The notes under the pieces were generated by a model. That model was not told the origin of the DNA. It saw only the letters and a program-made list of their open reading frames with translations, and searched no databases. A stretch of DNA of 35,247 bases from positions 1 to 35,247 of the forward strand of contig CAZHUT010000003.1 in the NCBI GenBank assembly GCA_964535545.1, in the 5' to 3' direction. Numbering within the stretch: the first letter of the stretch is position 1; the number at the start of each line of letters is the position of its first letter. The position numbers and the translations under genes are program-made. This document shows positions 13,760 through 22,158 of this stretch, in pieces. The DNA is from DALYCO01 sp964535545. Its GTDB lineage: Bacteria > Patescibacteriota > Minisyncoccia > Phycocordibacterales > UBA9973.

Positions 13760-14551
13760 ATGCGTGCGGGATTGTACTACATTTATATTGTGGCAAAAAA
13801 CAGTTTTGAGCAGTGGAAGAAAGTCATCTTCCAGATGTTCAACCATATTGTTTTTCTCCTGTTCAGCCTCTATCTCTACAGCTATGTGTATGAACTGCTA
13901 CCAAGCCTGCACGACAAACTCCCCTACTCGAATGCAATCTGGAGCATGTCGATATACTTTGTTGTGTTCTGGCTGTCACTCAGAAGTCTGGAAAAAACGT
14001 TTCGTGACGATATCAAGTCGGGCAATATTGAAATTTACCTTTTGCGGCCATTGAGCTACACCTGGCAGAAAGTATTGCAACAAATCGGCCAAGGACTAAT
14101 TCCTTTCCTTTCAGCTCTATTGCTTTCGGTTATCGTCGACTATTTTCTCGTCGGCCTACCCGTCATGCATATGCCGGTATGGACATGGATACTGGCGCTT
14201 GTCGCAATCTTTATACTTAGCCAGATTCTCACTGTTTTTATTTACGTCCTCTGCGGACTGACCGGTTTTTGGCTTGATGATAGTGAGCCAATATATTTTG
14301 TCGTCAGCAAACTAATCATGATTTTTGGCGGCGCCTGGGTTCCTGTCGCCTTTTTCCCAAAAACCCTACAGCTCATTGCAGAATACTCTCCATTTGGTGC
14401 TTCCCTTGGACTTTCATTTGCTATGTATCCGAATTTCGCCGAGCACTTCGGGGTTTTGGTGCTGAATATTTGTTTCTGGATTATAGCTACCGCAGTCCTT
14501 GTCTGGATTGTTTCAGAACGAGGTATGCGCAACCTGCGCATCAATGGATAA
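13760..14551 (+). CDS. ABC-2 family permease, first subunit
   Basis: 263 aa with about six membrane helices. It resembles the ABC-2 family of Pfam type PF06182 (DUF990): an N-terminal YIYIVAKNSFEQWKKVIFQMF segment, SLRSLEKTFRDDIKSGNIEIYLLRPLSYTWQKVLQQIG (the cytoplasmic coupling helix with the LxRP motif), and IMIFGGAWVPVAFFPKTLQLIAEYSPFGA, where the ABC-2 reentrant hydrophobic loop is expected. Start codon 1 nt behind the ATPase stop. It would form a heterodimeric channel with the next gene product. Confidence 0.88.
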   Translation: MRAGLYYIYIVAKNSFEQWKKVIFQMFNHIVFLLFSLYLYSYVYELLPSLHDKLPYSNAIWSMSIYFVVFWLSLRSLEKTFRDDIKSGNIEIYLLRPLSYTWQKVLQQIGQGLIPFLSALLLSVIVDYFLVGLPVMHMPVWTWILALVAIFILSQILTVFIYVLCGLTGFWLDDSEPIYFVVSKLIMIFGGAWVPVAFFPKTLQLIAEYSPFGASLGLSFAMYPNFAEHFGVLVLNICFWIIATAVLVWIVSERGMRNLRING

Positions 14552-14555
14552 TCAT

Positions 14556-15338
14556 ATGAAATCAATTCGCTACTTCATCGCTCAAACAAAATACAACATC
14601 AAGAATGCCCATGCGCTTTCCAAATCATTCTGGATCGGTGTCATCAGCATGCTCATCAACAACACGACGTTTTTCGTTATTTGGCTGCTTTTCATGCATG
14701 CCACAGGACCGATCAATGGCTGGACCAGTCTCGATGTTTTCGGAATGCTCGGCGTTGCCCTGATCTGTTTCGGCGTCACTCATGCGTTCTTTTACGGTAT
14801 CACCGAGATACCGCGCTTTGTCACGGCAGGAACATTCGATGGCGTCTTGCTTGCTCCGGTAAATTCATTCATTAAAGTGAGCGGTCTTTCTTTTTCAGTA
14901 ACGGCGTTTGGTGATTTGATCCAAGGGTTCATTGTTGTCACTATCTATGGGGTGCTTTCGAAATTTACACTTGGCTTGTGGCTGATGTTTATCGCAACAA
15001 TTATTTTAGGCTGTATCACTTTCCTTTTAATTAGACTCTTAACTTCGCTGGTTGCCTTTTTCATGCATGATAGCAGTGTTGTTTCTAGGCAGCTTTTCGA
15101 AATTTTCCTGCGCCCAGGTTTATATCCGGGCTCAATCTTCCCAGGCAAACTGAAATTGTTTTTCATGACGGTGATTCCTACATTGGTCACTAGCGCCCTG
15201 CCGATAGATGCAATGAAATCTTCTTCGCTGATCTGGCTTGCATTGAGCTTTGGTATCATGTTCATCTGGCTGGGTATCACTTATGTAGTTTTTAAAGTTT
15301 CGGTGCGACGATATGAGAGTGGAAATTTTTTGAGATAG
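14556..15338 (+). CDS. ABC-2 family permease, second subunit
   Basis: 260 aa, six membrane helices, homologous in layout to the first permease: IRYFIAQTKYNIKNAHALSKSFWIGVISMLINN, then ITEIPRFVTAGTFDGVLLAPVNSFIKVSGLS (coupling helix; LLAPVN replaces LLRPLS), and FLRPGLYPGSIFPGKLKLFFMTVIPTLVTSALP. In-frame ATGs at 14544 and 14499 overlap the first permease; 14556, 4 nt after its stop, is chosen. Ends just before a bidirectional terminator. Partner of the ATPase at 13000. Confidence 0.87.
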   Translation: MKSIRYFIAQTKYNIKNAHALSKSFWIGVISMLINNTTFFVIWLLFMHATGPINGWTSLDVFGMLGVALICFGVTHAFFYGITEIPRFVTAGTFDGVLLAPVNSFIKVSGLSFSVTAFGDLIQGFIVVTIYGVLSKFTLGLWLMFIATIILGCITFLLIRLLTSLVAFFMHDSSVVSRQLFEIFLRPGLYPGSIFPGKLKLFFMTVIPTLVTSALPIDAMKSSSLIWLALSFGIMFIWLGITYVVFKVSVRRYESGNFLR

Positions 15339-15348
15339 AAAATAACAA

Positions 15349-15373
15349 AAAACCGCAGGCTACTGCGGTTTTT
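15349..15373. terminator. bidirectional terminator between the ABC operon and the giant gene
   Basis: AACCGCAG (15351-15358), loop GCTA, CTGCGGTT (15363-15370), with an A run before and a T run after, so it can serve both convergent transcripts. Confidence 0.85.
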
Positions 15374-15385
15374 ATATTTAGAATT

Positions 15386-18300
15386 TTACTGCCCCACACT
15401 CAACATATGATTTACAAATGCTCTCGTTGAAGTTCCGAAGTTGCCCGTACCCCGACTCAAACCGTTTGGTGTGAGAATGTCACTTGCATGTGCCTCCTGG
15501 AAGCGCTTCACGGCATTTGCCGTCTTTTGGCCGTATGTTGTAGATTCGTTGCCAGTAGCCCCGACACCTGAAGTTGAAACATATACCTTATGAGCATTCA
15601 AGAACTGCTGGAGCTTGCGAACATCTTCGCCTTTATCGCCCAGTTTCATATTCCGAGGAAACTGATACGAAGTAGTAACATTTTGGCCTTCCTTGCATGG
15701 CTTGCCAGTAATTGCACTGAACATATCACCTGCGCCGCATCCAGCGACTCCGCCCAATGATGGCACGGTCACATTTGATGTGGGTCCAGAACTTGAGCCA
15801 CTTGAGCTAGGAATAATCGCCACCACACCCCCACCCTGCTGCGTAATTGTAATAGTAAATGATTTGCTATCAGAGTAGGTATTGCCGACATATCCTGAAA
15901 CTGTATCTGTCGCAGTTATAGTGAAAGTTGCAGTGCCCGCGCTTGTAGGCACGCCAGAGATTGCTCCAGATGCCTGATCCAAATCAAGGCCGGCAGGAAG
16001 AGCACCTGATGTGATAGCATACGTTACTGTTCCCTGAGAACCACTTGTGGAGACTGTTTGTGTATATGCTCGTCCAGTGTATCCGTTTTCAAATTCAGAA
16101 TTCGTAATTTGGACAAAATTGAAGATGAGCACGCGATTGCCACTTGCGTCTACTGCATACAAACGATTGTTTCCTTCGTCATATTCAACACCACCTGGAT
16201 ACACAACAGAACCATTAATTACAACATGTGAATTGGCGAAGTAACGATCTATTACATCACTAGTATAATCATCCTCGCCAAGGAGACTTTCTGCTGCCAT
16301 TCCATTAGCGATAGCATTTTCAGAAACATTAAATATCAAGATGCGGCCCGGCAACTTGCTACTTACATAGAGACGTTCATGCACGCTATCATACGCAAGT
16401 CCCACAGGAGAAACCGTTGTCTCATCAATCTGACCATCAGAACGGAACGCAGTAAAACCTGTCTGCCCAAGGACGTAAGAAGCTGGCTGATTTGTTGTTG
16501 CGAGATTTGAAGTGTCAAAAACCATAACGCGGTTTCCTCCGGACGGACGATCAGCAACAAAGAGTCGATCATGCACCTCGTCATAAGCAAGACCGAGCGG
16601 ACCAGGCACTTGCGTTTGAGTTTGACCAGTATCAGTATTCAGAAAATCTGCCTGGCCGATAACATTTGAGGCACTCATGCCGTTCTGAATATTATCGAGA
16701 TTGAAGACAAGAACACGATTGCGTGAATGATCCGCAGCAAAGAGTCGATTGCGTACACCATCATACGCCAATCCGGTTGGAATAATGCGCCCCTCTGGAT
16801 CTAAATCATCACTATCATTATAAGTATGGTCAAAACTTGACTGCCCGAGAATATAACTTGCTGGTTTATTTAGGCCCCCACTCAGATTTGCAGTGTCAAA
16901 AACAAGCAATCGTCCAGCACCGCCAGCTACTGAATCAGACACAAACAGTCGATCGTGTACAACATCATAGGCCAGTCCTGTCGGTTTAATAACAGTTGTT
17001 GCATCAGGAACTTCCGGCAAGTCGTTTGTAGTAAAACCTGGCTGACCGAAGACATAATCTGCAGTATGGTCAATCAGGTTATTAGAATCATCAAGATTAA
17101 ACACGAGGACACGGTTATTCCCTGTGTCTGAGACAAACAAGCGATGATGGGTTGCATCTAATGCCACATCACTTTGGAGTGCCAAATTATCTGAGCCCTT
17201 GAGCTGGAACGTATGTGCAGTAATCGTGTTTTCGTTATCATCATGTTGAGAGAACGAAATGGCATGATTTTCATCTAATTGGCCGAGTAAGTCACTAGCA
17301 GGATAGATGGCAGTACCACATGGACCAGTGGTGAAAGTTTTTGCATCAGTAGCCTCAACACTATCCCCTCCATTAATAATTCCAACATATGCATGATACT
17401 CATACTGAGTGTTGCACAATAAACGACTTACTTTGAGCGTATACTGACCATTTGTATAACCATCCTCTGAGCTTTCCGCAAACTGATTGGTAGAACTGCC
17501 AACTTTATTGTAGATAAATCCTCGAATGTTAATGAGCGGCATTTCAGCCGTAACTCCAGAAATTGTTCCATGAAATACTGCCGCATGACCTGTAATGGCT
17601 GTCGCATCACTTGTGCTAACGGTAGGCTGAATCACAAAGACCGGGTAGGAGTTATTTGTGTACCATATGCTGGTATCCCACTCTGAAATTGGTGAATTGT
17701 TTGCGCTCATATAATACGACGAACCTGTAGTGGCGCTGCAGTTACCACTCATATTACCGCGGGAAACCGCACCAGCCCAAGAGCTTGTTACACAATATCC
17801 CACACCCAATGTGGCTGGGTTGAAATATGTACTAGTCATGCTAGGTGCTACGTCCTTCGCCAAACCGATAATTCCACCAGCAGACTGAGTTGCGTTTGAA
17901 ATGCTTGTTTGAGTAAATGCCCATTGATCATTCGTCGTATGTCCAGTTGTTGCAACAAATCCAATATTTGCGCCATTACTCAATGGAATTGGGCTGCCAT
18001 AGGAACCATATGCAATTGGCACGCCAACTACAGGCTGGCCCACGCCATCGTTCCAGGTAAATGTGTCCGTCGCGGCTGACTGAATAAGAGAGTCTATTGC
18101 TCCAGAAGTTCCGCCCGTCAGCGTCTCACCGGACTGAAATGAACCCACAACTGAACCGAGCACCAAATACCATCCATTGTCGTTTATTGAAACAACAGTG
18201 CCAGTTGCACCTGATATGCCTCCGGTAACCGTTTCCCCGACTTGGAATGTTCCCGAAACTGGACTTGTTGCCAGATACGTAAGATCAGTATGATCAATAG

Positions 18301-19081
18301 TAATGACAAACGTTTCCTGTCCCTCATTTGGCACAGTAGTCGTATACATATCATTCAAACCGGTACCGGTAAACATGATTCCTGTACCAGGAGTATGTAG
18401 AGTCGCATCAGAGAAGCTTGAAATAACACTTGCTGCAGCCGAACCATTGAAACCAATCAGGCCACCGACATCTTCATTACCGTAGATATTGCCTGCAGCA
18501 TATGAATGATTGAGAGTTGTATTTTCAGATTCGCCAATCAGACCACCCACTTCCACCGTACCCTGTACGGTACCATTAAAATATGAATCGGTAATATTCA
18601 CACCACCCAACGCAACCCCAACCAAGCCGCCGACTTTGGTGTCGCCATGCACAGTGGCAGCTGAAGAGACTTTGTATAAAGAACCATTACTTACATGCCC
18701 CGCAATCGCACCAACACCGGTCGCTTCAGCAACGATCGTACCAGCCACATTGAGCGTGTATACTGTACCTGAACTGATTGAGCGGAAGAGACCAAAATAT
18801 TCTCCCCCCGTACTTATGTTCACAGTAATGGTATGTCCATGGCCTCGAAAAAATCCTGTGAACGGATTTTCGAGCGTGCCTACCATGATATTGTTGCCTT
18901 CTGGCGTACAATCCAAATCTTGCGTTAGTTCATATACGCCATTCAAATTTGAATTTATTGCCTCAAACTCTGCACATGTCGAAACCAGAGTGCCAGGTTC
19001 AGGTGCAGCAAGAACATGAGAAACTCCAGCGATTATTACGAGAACAACAAGCACGACTAAAGAGAATTTGAATAATTTCAT
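15386..19081 (-). CDS. giant secreted NHL-propeller protein with Ig-like and peptidoglycan-binding domains
   Basis: 1231 aa from ATG 19081 (a TTG 6 nt upstream is less likely). Signal peptide (residues 1-26, LVVLVVLVIIAGVSHVLAAP). Residues about 90-220 have GLUG-like repeats (GGLVGVALGG, GGLIGESENT, GGLIGFNGSA). Two copies of an F-x-x-GE-x-x-TGG-x-SGA segment follow (near 275-335). A fibronectin-like segment lies near 480-590. Residues about 600-980 are NHL-type propeller repeats with LAYDxVHDRLFVxDxxxNRVLVF patterns, roughly six. Then a putative Ig domain (TYAITSGALPAGLDLDQASG) and a C-terminal peptidoglycan-binding domain (GDKGEDVRKLQQFLNAH ... GQKTANAVKRFQEAH). It should be exported and held at the cell wall by its end. 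Host attachment is a guess. Confidence 0.9.
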   Translation of the reverse strand: MKLFKFSLVVLVVLVIIAGVSHVLAAPEPGTLVSTCAEFEAINSNLNGVYELTQDLDCTPEGNNIMVGTLENPFTGFFRGHGHTITVNISTGGEYFGLFRSISSGTVYTLNVAGTIVAEATGVGAIAGHVSNGSLYKVSSAATVHGDTKVGGLVGVALGGVNITDSYFNGTVQGTVEVGGLIGESENTTLNHSYAAGNIYGNEDVGGLIGFNGSAAASVISSFSDATLHTPGTGIMFTGTGLNDMYTTTVPNEGQETFVITIDHTDLTYLATSPVSGTFQVGETVTGGISGATGTVVSINDNGWYLVLGSVVGSFQSGETLTGGTSGAIDSLIQSAATDTFTWNDGVGQPVVGVPIAYGSYGSPIPLSNGANIGFVATTGHTTNDQWAFTQTSISNATQSAGGIIGLAKDVAPSMTSTYFNPATLGVGYCVTSSWAGAVSRGNMSGNCSATTGSSYYMSANNSPISEWDTSIWYTNNSYPVFVIQPTVSTSDATAITGHAAVFHGTISGVTAEMPLINIRGFIYNKVGSSTNQFAESSEDGYTNGQYTLKVSRLLCNTQYEYHAYVGIINGGDSVEATDAKTFTTGPCGTAIYPASDLLGQLDENHAISFSQHDDNENTITAHTFQLKGSDNLALQSDVALDATHHRLFVSDTGNNRVLVFNLDDSNNLIDHTADYVFGQPGFTTNDLPEVPDATTVIKPTGLAYDVVHDRLFVSDSVAGGAGRLLVFDTANLSGGLNKPASYILGQSSFDHTYNDSDDLDPEGRIIPTGLAYDGVRNRLFAADHSRNRVLVFNLDNIQNGMSASNVIGQADFLNTDTGQTQTQVPGPLGLAYDEVHDRLFVADRPSGGNRVMVFDTSNLATTNQPASYVLGQTGFTAFRSDGQIDETTVSPVGLAYDSVHERLYVSSKLPGRILIFNVSENAIANGMAAESLLGEDDYTSDVIDRYFANSHVVINGSVVYPGGVEYDEGNNRLYAVDASGNRVLIFNFVQITNSEFENGYTGRAYTQTVSTSGSQGTVTYAITSGALPAGLDLDQASGAISGVPTSAGTATFTITATDTVSGYVGNTYSDSKSFTITITQQGGGVVAIIPSSSGSSSGPTSNVTVPSLGGVAGCGAGDMFSAITGKPCKEGQNVTTSYQFPRNMKLGDKGEDVRKLQQFLNAHKVYVSTSGVGATGNESTTYGQKTANAVKRFQEAHASDILTPNGLSRGTGNFGTSTRAFVNHMLSVGQ

Positions 19082-19121
19082 GGACAATTTTTTGCACTAG
19101 GTGCGTTATGTATATGTCCTT

Positions 19122-19130
19122 AGTATACCA
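19122..19130 (-). promoter_or_regulatory. extended -10 of the giant surface protein gene
   Basis: TGGTATACT on the minus strand; -35 TTTAAG 17 nt further (19145-19150). The leader would be about 34 nt, so this is one of the leadered genes. Confidence 0.45.
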
Positions 19131-19226
19131 AAATTGACTGTTTTCTTAAATCACCGGAATAAGGCTTGGAGGTTGAAACTTATCCACGGGTTCTGGTTAT
19201 ATCCATGGAAAAGATTCCTGCCAATT

Positions 19227-19234
19227 GATACAAT
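19227..19234 (+). promoter_or_regulatory. -10 of the 56-aa gene
   Basis: TGATACAAT spanning 19226-19234 (TG at 19226-19227), 6 nt from the ATG at 19241: leaderless. Confidence 0.5.
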
Positions 19235-19240
19235 AACCAC

Positions 19241-19411
19241 ATGAACATCGCACAAGCACTTATTCAGACCATTTGGGCATCGATCCTAGTTCTGGGCTGG
19301 GTCAAAGTCACTATCGCTGTTGTTTTGATCACATTTCTGACCAGACTGCAGCCACTGCTCGGTCTCGTTGCAGCAGTCCTCTTCCTGGCCTATCTTGCCC
19401 ATTGGATCTAA
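19241..19411 (+). CDS. 56-aa hydrophobic membrane protein
   Basis: 56 aa: MNIAQALIQTIWASILVLGW, then a second hydrophobic segment, ending LFLAYLAHWI. Two closely spaced membrane helices with one basic turn (TRLQP). It has a -10 at leaderless distance and a strong terminator 12 nt behind, which argues for a real gene. No family recognised; small integral membrane proteins of this sort can be regulators of larger membrane complexes, but nothing here shows that. Confidence 0.6.
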   Translation: MNIAQALIQTIWASILVLGWVKVTIAVVLITFLTRLQPLLGLVAAVLFLAYLAHWI

Positions 19412-19423
19412 TTTAGAGAAATA

Positions 19424-19450
19424 AAAACTGCTCCATTATGGAGCAGTTTT
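19424..19450. terminator. bidirectional terminator
   Basis: Perfect 11-bp stem 19424-19434 / 19440-19450 with loop ATTAT, A run before and T run after; it serves the 56-aa gene on the plus strand and the DoxX gene on the minus strand. Confidence 0.9.
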
Positions 19451-19462
19451 TATTTTTAGTTT

Positions 19463-19831
19463 TTACTGCTTCTTATCCCAAGCAATGAACGCAAGCGCCA
19501 ATGCCGCGATAGCCAAACCCACGTCTCGAATGCCGACTGCATTGAATTTAAGGTCAATGGCAATACTCAACAAATGAAGAGAAAGGAGGAAGGCAACGAC
19601 TGGAGTGTAGATATTGAATGTAAGGGCAAAAGCCAAGATGACTTCCGCTACTCCGTTGATGATAACGAACGTCTGTGCTGGAATGCCAATGACAGTAGTG
19701 ATCCATCCCGGAATGAGACCAACCCACATACCCGGATGCAAAAGCTGATTGATACCAAACCAAAGGAAGACAAATACAAAACCATAACGCAAAAGTGCCT
19801 TTCCAATTGCTGCCTTGTCTATATTCTTCAT
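19463..19831 (-). CDS. DoxX-like small membrane protein
   Basis: 122 aa, four membrane helices. Typical DoxX family layout: ALLRYGFVFVFLWFGINQLLHPGMW, ITTVIGIPAQTFVIINGVAEVILAFAL, and a final helix before DKKQ. DoxX-type proteins are linked to quinone or thiosulfate redox complexes and, in several bacteria, to membrane redox homeostasis. It starts 9 nt after the stop of the cytochrome b5-like gene, so both are one operon, which supports a redox link. Substrate unknown. Confidence 0.8.
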   Translation of the reverse strand: MKNIDKAAIGKALLRYGFVFVFLWFGINQLLHPGMWVGLIPGWITTVIGIPAQTFVIINGVAEVILAFALTFNIYTPVVAFLLSLHLLSIAIDLKFNAVGIRDVGLAIAALALAFIAWDKKQ

Positions 19832-19840
19832 ATATATGTA

Positions 19841-20293
19841 TTATTGAGCGAGAACGCCAATCTTAAATGATGCTAATTCGTTTGCTGGACGGCGCTGACC
19901 TCCATGCTGATCGTTGAAAGCAGCTGATCCATCGATTCCACAGAGCGAGATAATTGCCTCTGATCCTCCCGGGTGCTTGCTAATCCATGAGGTGACATTG
20001 TAAACACCACCATCGATAGTCGTCCAGCAATCTGAACTGCTGTTATGTTTTACAACTTCAGCCATAGTGAACGATGTTGGTTTAGTTGAACCAGTGCCGT
20101 CTGTCTGACTACCCGTTGTTGTCTGTTGACTGCCTAATGTTTGCTCGCCTGTTGTGACAGTTTGTTCCGTATCAGTACCGGTTGTTTCGGCTGGCATCTG
20201 ATCTGTTTTCTTTGTGCTATTTATAATAAGCACCACTGCAACCACTAATACAATAATGGTTCCAAGAGTTATGTTGATTTGTTTTGAGGTCAT
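19841..20293 (-). CDS. membrane-anchored cytochrome b5-like heme-binding protein
   Basis: 150 aa from ATG 20293; the open frame runs up to 20398 with a TTG but without support. Residues 6-24 form a membrane anchor (ITLGTIIVLVVAVVLIIN), residues 28-72 a Thr/Gln/Gly-rich linker, and residues about 73-150 a cytochrome b5 domain: FTMAEVVKHNSSSDCWTTID, GVYNVTSWISKHPGGSEAI with the heme-ligand HPGG, and the second His in DQHGGQRRPANELASFKIG. The domain faces outward. This suggests an extracytoplasmic electron carrier working with the downstream DoxX-like protein. Confidence 0.88.
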   Translation of the reverse strand: MTSKQINITLGTIIVLVVAVVLIINSTKKTDQMPAETTGTDTEQTVTTGEQTLGSQQTTTGSQTDGTGSTKPTSFTMAEVVKHNSSSDCWTTIDGGVYNVTSWISKHPGGSEAIISLCGIDGSAAFNDQHGGQRRPANELASFKIGVLAQ

Positions 20294-20329
20294 GTAATTA
20301 AAATTACCGTTGGTAACGAGACGTCTACT

Positions 20330-20335
20330 AGTATA
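20330..20335 (-). promoter_or_regulatory. -10 of the cytochrome b5-DoxX operon
   Basis: TATACT on the minus strand, about 29 nt leader to ATG 20293. The -35 (TTTCTG) is weak. Confidence 0.35.
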
Positions 20336-20360
20336 CACTCTCCCTTTTGTCTCAGAAATA

Positions 20361-20390
20361 CTGACTTCCGAGCGTGAGACGTGGTATAAT
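20361..20390 (+). promoter_or_regulatory. promoter of the 87-aa gene
   Basis: CTGACT (20361-20366), 18-nt spacer, TATAAT (20385-20390). It is divergent from the cytochrome b5 promoter, about 50 bp away. Confidence 0.6.
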
Positions 20391-20434
20391 AATTGCATTA
20401 CAAGCTAACCGAGTATCACTCGTTTCAAAACTAT

Positions 20435-20698
20435 ATGATGGAAGATAAAATGCACGGCGGCACATGCGGCTGCGGTTGCGGCGAAGAAAATATGATGGGC
20501 CATATCGGCCGGAAAAATCGCCACAAACTGCTCAAGTTTGTTGTGATCGTCATTTTCATGTTTATGGCTTTCTCAATTGGCGTTCAGTTTGGTGAAATCA
20601 AAGGTGCATTGGGCATCACACCATTCTCTCGCTACCGCGCTATGCAGCAGCAGAACATGATGTACAACAACCAAGTGCCAGGTGCAAACGTGTACTAA
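20435..20698 (+). CDS. 87-aa single-pass protein with a Cys/Gly/Met-rich N-terminus
   Basis: 87 aa from ATG 20435 (or 20438). The N-terminus reads MMEDKMHGGTCGCGCGEENM, a possible metal-binding tail with three alternate Cys and several Met and His. One membrane helix follows (FVVIVIFMFMAFSIGVQFG), then a Gln/Met-rich tail (RAMQQQNMMYNNQ). The N-terminal CGCGCG block resembles metal-chelating tails. No known family. Its promoter gives a short leader of about 38 nt. The open frame continues upstream to a TTG overlapping the promoter, which is not credible. Confidence 0.7.
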   Translation: MMEDKMHGGTCGCGCGEENMMGHIGRKNRHKLLKFVVIVIFMFMAFSIGVQFGEIKGALGITPFSRYRAMQQQNMMYNNQVPGANVY

Positions 20699-20711
20699 GC
20701 CTACGAAAAAT

Positions 20712-20747
20712 AAAGGAGGAGACAACATTGCTGTTGCCTCCTTTTTT
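20712..20747 (+). terminator. terminator of the 87-aa gene
   Basis: AAGGAGG pairs with CCTCCTT and CAAC with GTTG inside, followed by a T run through 20747. Confidence 0.8.
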
Positions 20748-20769
20748 AATTCTCGTAAGCAAGCGCTTA

Positions 20770-21351
20770 CTATTTTTTTCTAAACATAACGACATAGTCG
20801 CCAGTCCACTTATGGAGCCCGAGCGCCACCTCTTCCTTCGTAAATTCATTTTTAACGGTACCGAGAAAGAAACACATATTGTAGTTCTTCAGATTTTTTT
20901 CTTTTTGAACTCCATTCTGTTTTTTCTCGATACAAGGCAGAAATTGTTTTTGTTCTGTTTCATCCCTTAGAGCTACTTGTTGCATTGGCACAAAGTACCG
21001 GCCGAATTCAAGCAATTCATGGAATTGTTTCCAAAATAGAAGCGCGCCCAGCAATCCGCCTGCAAAATAACCTTTGGATTCCAGCCGTGTCCGAACACAG
21101 TCCTGTGTGTCGGTTTGGGCAATTTGTTCAATTACATACTCATAGTTTGCACCGATTTCAAACATCGGATACTCAACTTCTGCAAGTGGTCCAAGGTTCG
21201 CATCTGCAAAGAATAAGTGGCTCTTGAACGTTTTTTTAAACAAAATAAGCCTATTCTTAGTAGCTGCCTGAAACATTACTGTAAACGTCTTTGGCGGAGT
21301 AGAAAATGTTGCGTGGGTGCCTTCTCTCTCATCTGTCTTCGCTTGTAACAT
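20770..21351 (-). CDS. protein of unknown function
   Basis: 193 aa from ATG 21351. The open frame reaches an ATG at 21456, but a minus-strand extended -10 (TGCTACAAT, 21455-21463) overlaps that ATG, so the upstream start would lie outside the transcript. The alternative would add a hydrophobic segment (GLIFLLILK). The protein has a Thr/Phe/Lys-rich first half (TFSTPPKTFTVMFQA, KKTFKSHLFFADA), a possible membrane-associated GGLLGALLFWKQFHELL and a Lys-rich end. No family recognised. Confidence 0.55.
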   Translation of the reverse strand: MLQAKTDEREGTHATFSTPPKTFTVMFQAATKNRLILFKKTFKSHLFFADANLGPLAEVEYPMFEIGANYEYVIEQIAQTDTQDCVRTRLESKGYFAGGLLGALLFWKQFHELLEFGRYFVPMQQVALRDETEQKQFLPCIEKKQNGVQKEKNLKNYNMCFFLGTVKNEFTKEEVALGLHKWTGDYVVMFRKK

Positions 21352-21454
21352 ACTTTTCTGTTTTAAAATAAGTAAAAAAATAAGCCCCAATAGAGGGCCT
21401 ATGCCGAAACTTTGGGACTTTTGAGTTGTCGCAATGCTTCGGTCATCGGGGAAC

Positions 21455-21463
21455 ATTGTAGCA
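21455..21463 (-). promoter_or_regulatory. extended -10, minus strand
   Basis: TGCTACAAT, identical in sequence to the plus-strand box 48 bp away that drives the divergent gene. Confidence 0.5.
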
Positions 21464-21510
21464 CGGAAGCCGAGTTATGCAAGGGTATCCACAGGCTCCG
21501 GCTGGAAGCA

Positions 21511-21519
21511 TGCTACAAT
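21511..21519 (+). promoter_or_regulatory. extended -10 of the PH-like membrane protein operon
   Basis: TGCTACAAT ending 7 nt before ATG 21527; leaderless. Confidence 0.6.
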
Positions 21520-21526
21520 ATATGAC

Positions 21527-21997
21527 ATGGATAAAACTGTCAGCTGGTCCACATTGGAATATGATCAGAAGAATCATACGGTTGATTGGTATTGGACTGT
21601 CGGCCTGGGAACGCTTGTCATTGTCGCTCTCAGCATCTGGTTTAAAAATTATCTCCTTGCCTTTCTAATCCTTATCGGTATCAGCACGCTCACCTACCTC
21701 ACCATCCGCAAACCAGAATCTGTCACTATCACACTAGACGAAAAAGGCATTCGCATCCGCAATCAGTTATTCCTCTACCGAAATTTAAAAGGATTTTGGG
21801 TCGAAGAGGAACCTCAGGCAAATGGCGACCGACATCTACTCATCATGACAGATCGCCTCTACTCACCTATCATTGCCCTCCGGCTCGGAGATGTGGCACC
21901 GGAAATCATCAGACAGGAACTTTTGAAACATGACGTACCAGAACAAGAAATGAAAGAAAACGTCTCGCATAAGTTTATTGAACTACTTGGTTTTTAA
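21527..21997 (+). CDS. small membrane protein with a PH-like cytosolic domain
   Basis: 156 aa from ATG 21527. Residues 1-20 are polar (VSWSTLEYDQKNHTVDWYW); two membrane helices (TVGLGTLVIVALSIWF and LLAFLILIGISTLTYL); then a beta-rich domain that starts ESVTITLDEKGIRIRNQLFLYRNLKGFWVEE, ending with an amphipathic helix. This layout is like bacterial PH-domain membrane proteins (YdbS/DUF type). The role of those is generally unknown. It is 20 nt upstream of the 46-aa zinc protein, which overlaps the L,D-transpeptidase gene, so the three form an operon. Confidence 0.65.
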   Translation: MDKTVSWSTLEYDQKNHTVDWYWTVGLGTLVIVALSIWFKNYLLAFLILIGISTLTYLTIRKPESVTITLDEKGIRIRNQLFLYRNLKGFWVEEEPQANGDRHLLIMTDRLYSPIIALRLGDVAPEIIRQELLKHDVPEQEMKENVSHKFIELLGF

Positions 21998-22017
21998 CCT
22001 TAATCTCAAGATTCTAT

Positions 22018-22158
22018 ATGGAAGAAACAAACAACGAAGAAATTATCTGTCCAAAATGCAAGATCCCAATGGAAAATGGTGTTTGTCCTGTCTGCGACAT
22101 GCGCGCAATCGATATCGAAGATGAAGATGAATATTATGACCGACGAGAACGGCGCTAA
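22018..22158 (+). CDS. 46-aa zinc-finger-like protein
   Basis: 46 aa: MEETNNEEIICPKCKIPMEN, then VCPVCDMRA, then an acidic/aromatic end (DIEDEDEYYDRRERR). Two CPxC knuckles (Cys 11, 14, 23, 26) make one zinc site. It is not long enough for ordinary ORF cut-offs. Its last 23 nt overlap the start of the L,D-transpeptidase gene, so the two are likely translationally coupled. Function unknown. Confidence 0.6.
   Translation: MEETNNEEIICPKCKIPMENGVCPVCDMRAIDIEDEDEYYDRRERR

Noticed and set aside
20770..21456. Longer start of the unknown protein at 21456
   Set aside because: The candidate ATG overlaps the minus-strand -10 box, so it would not be in the transcript; kept only as an alternative.
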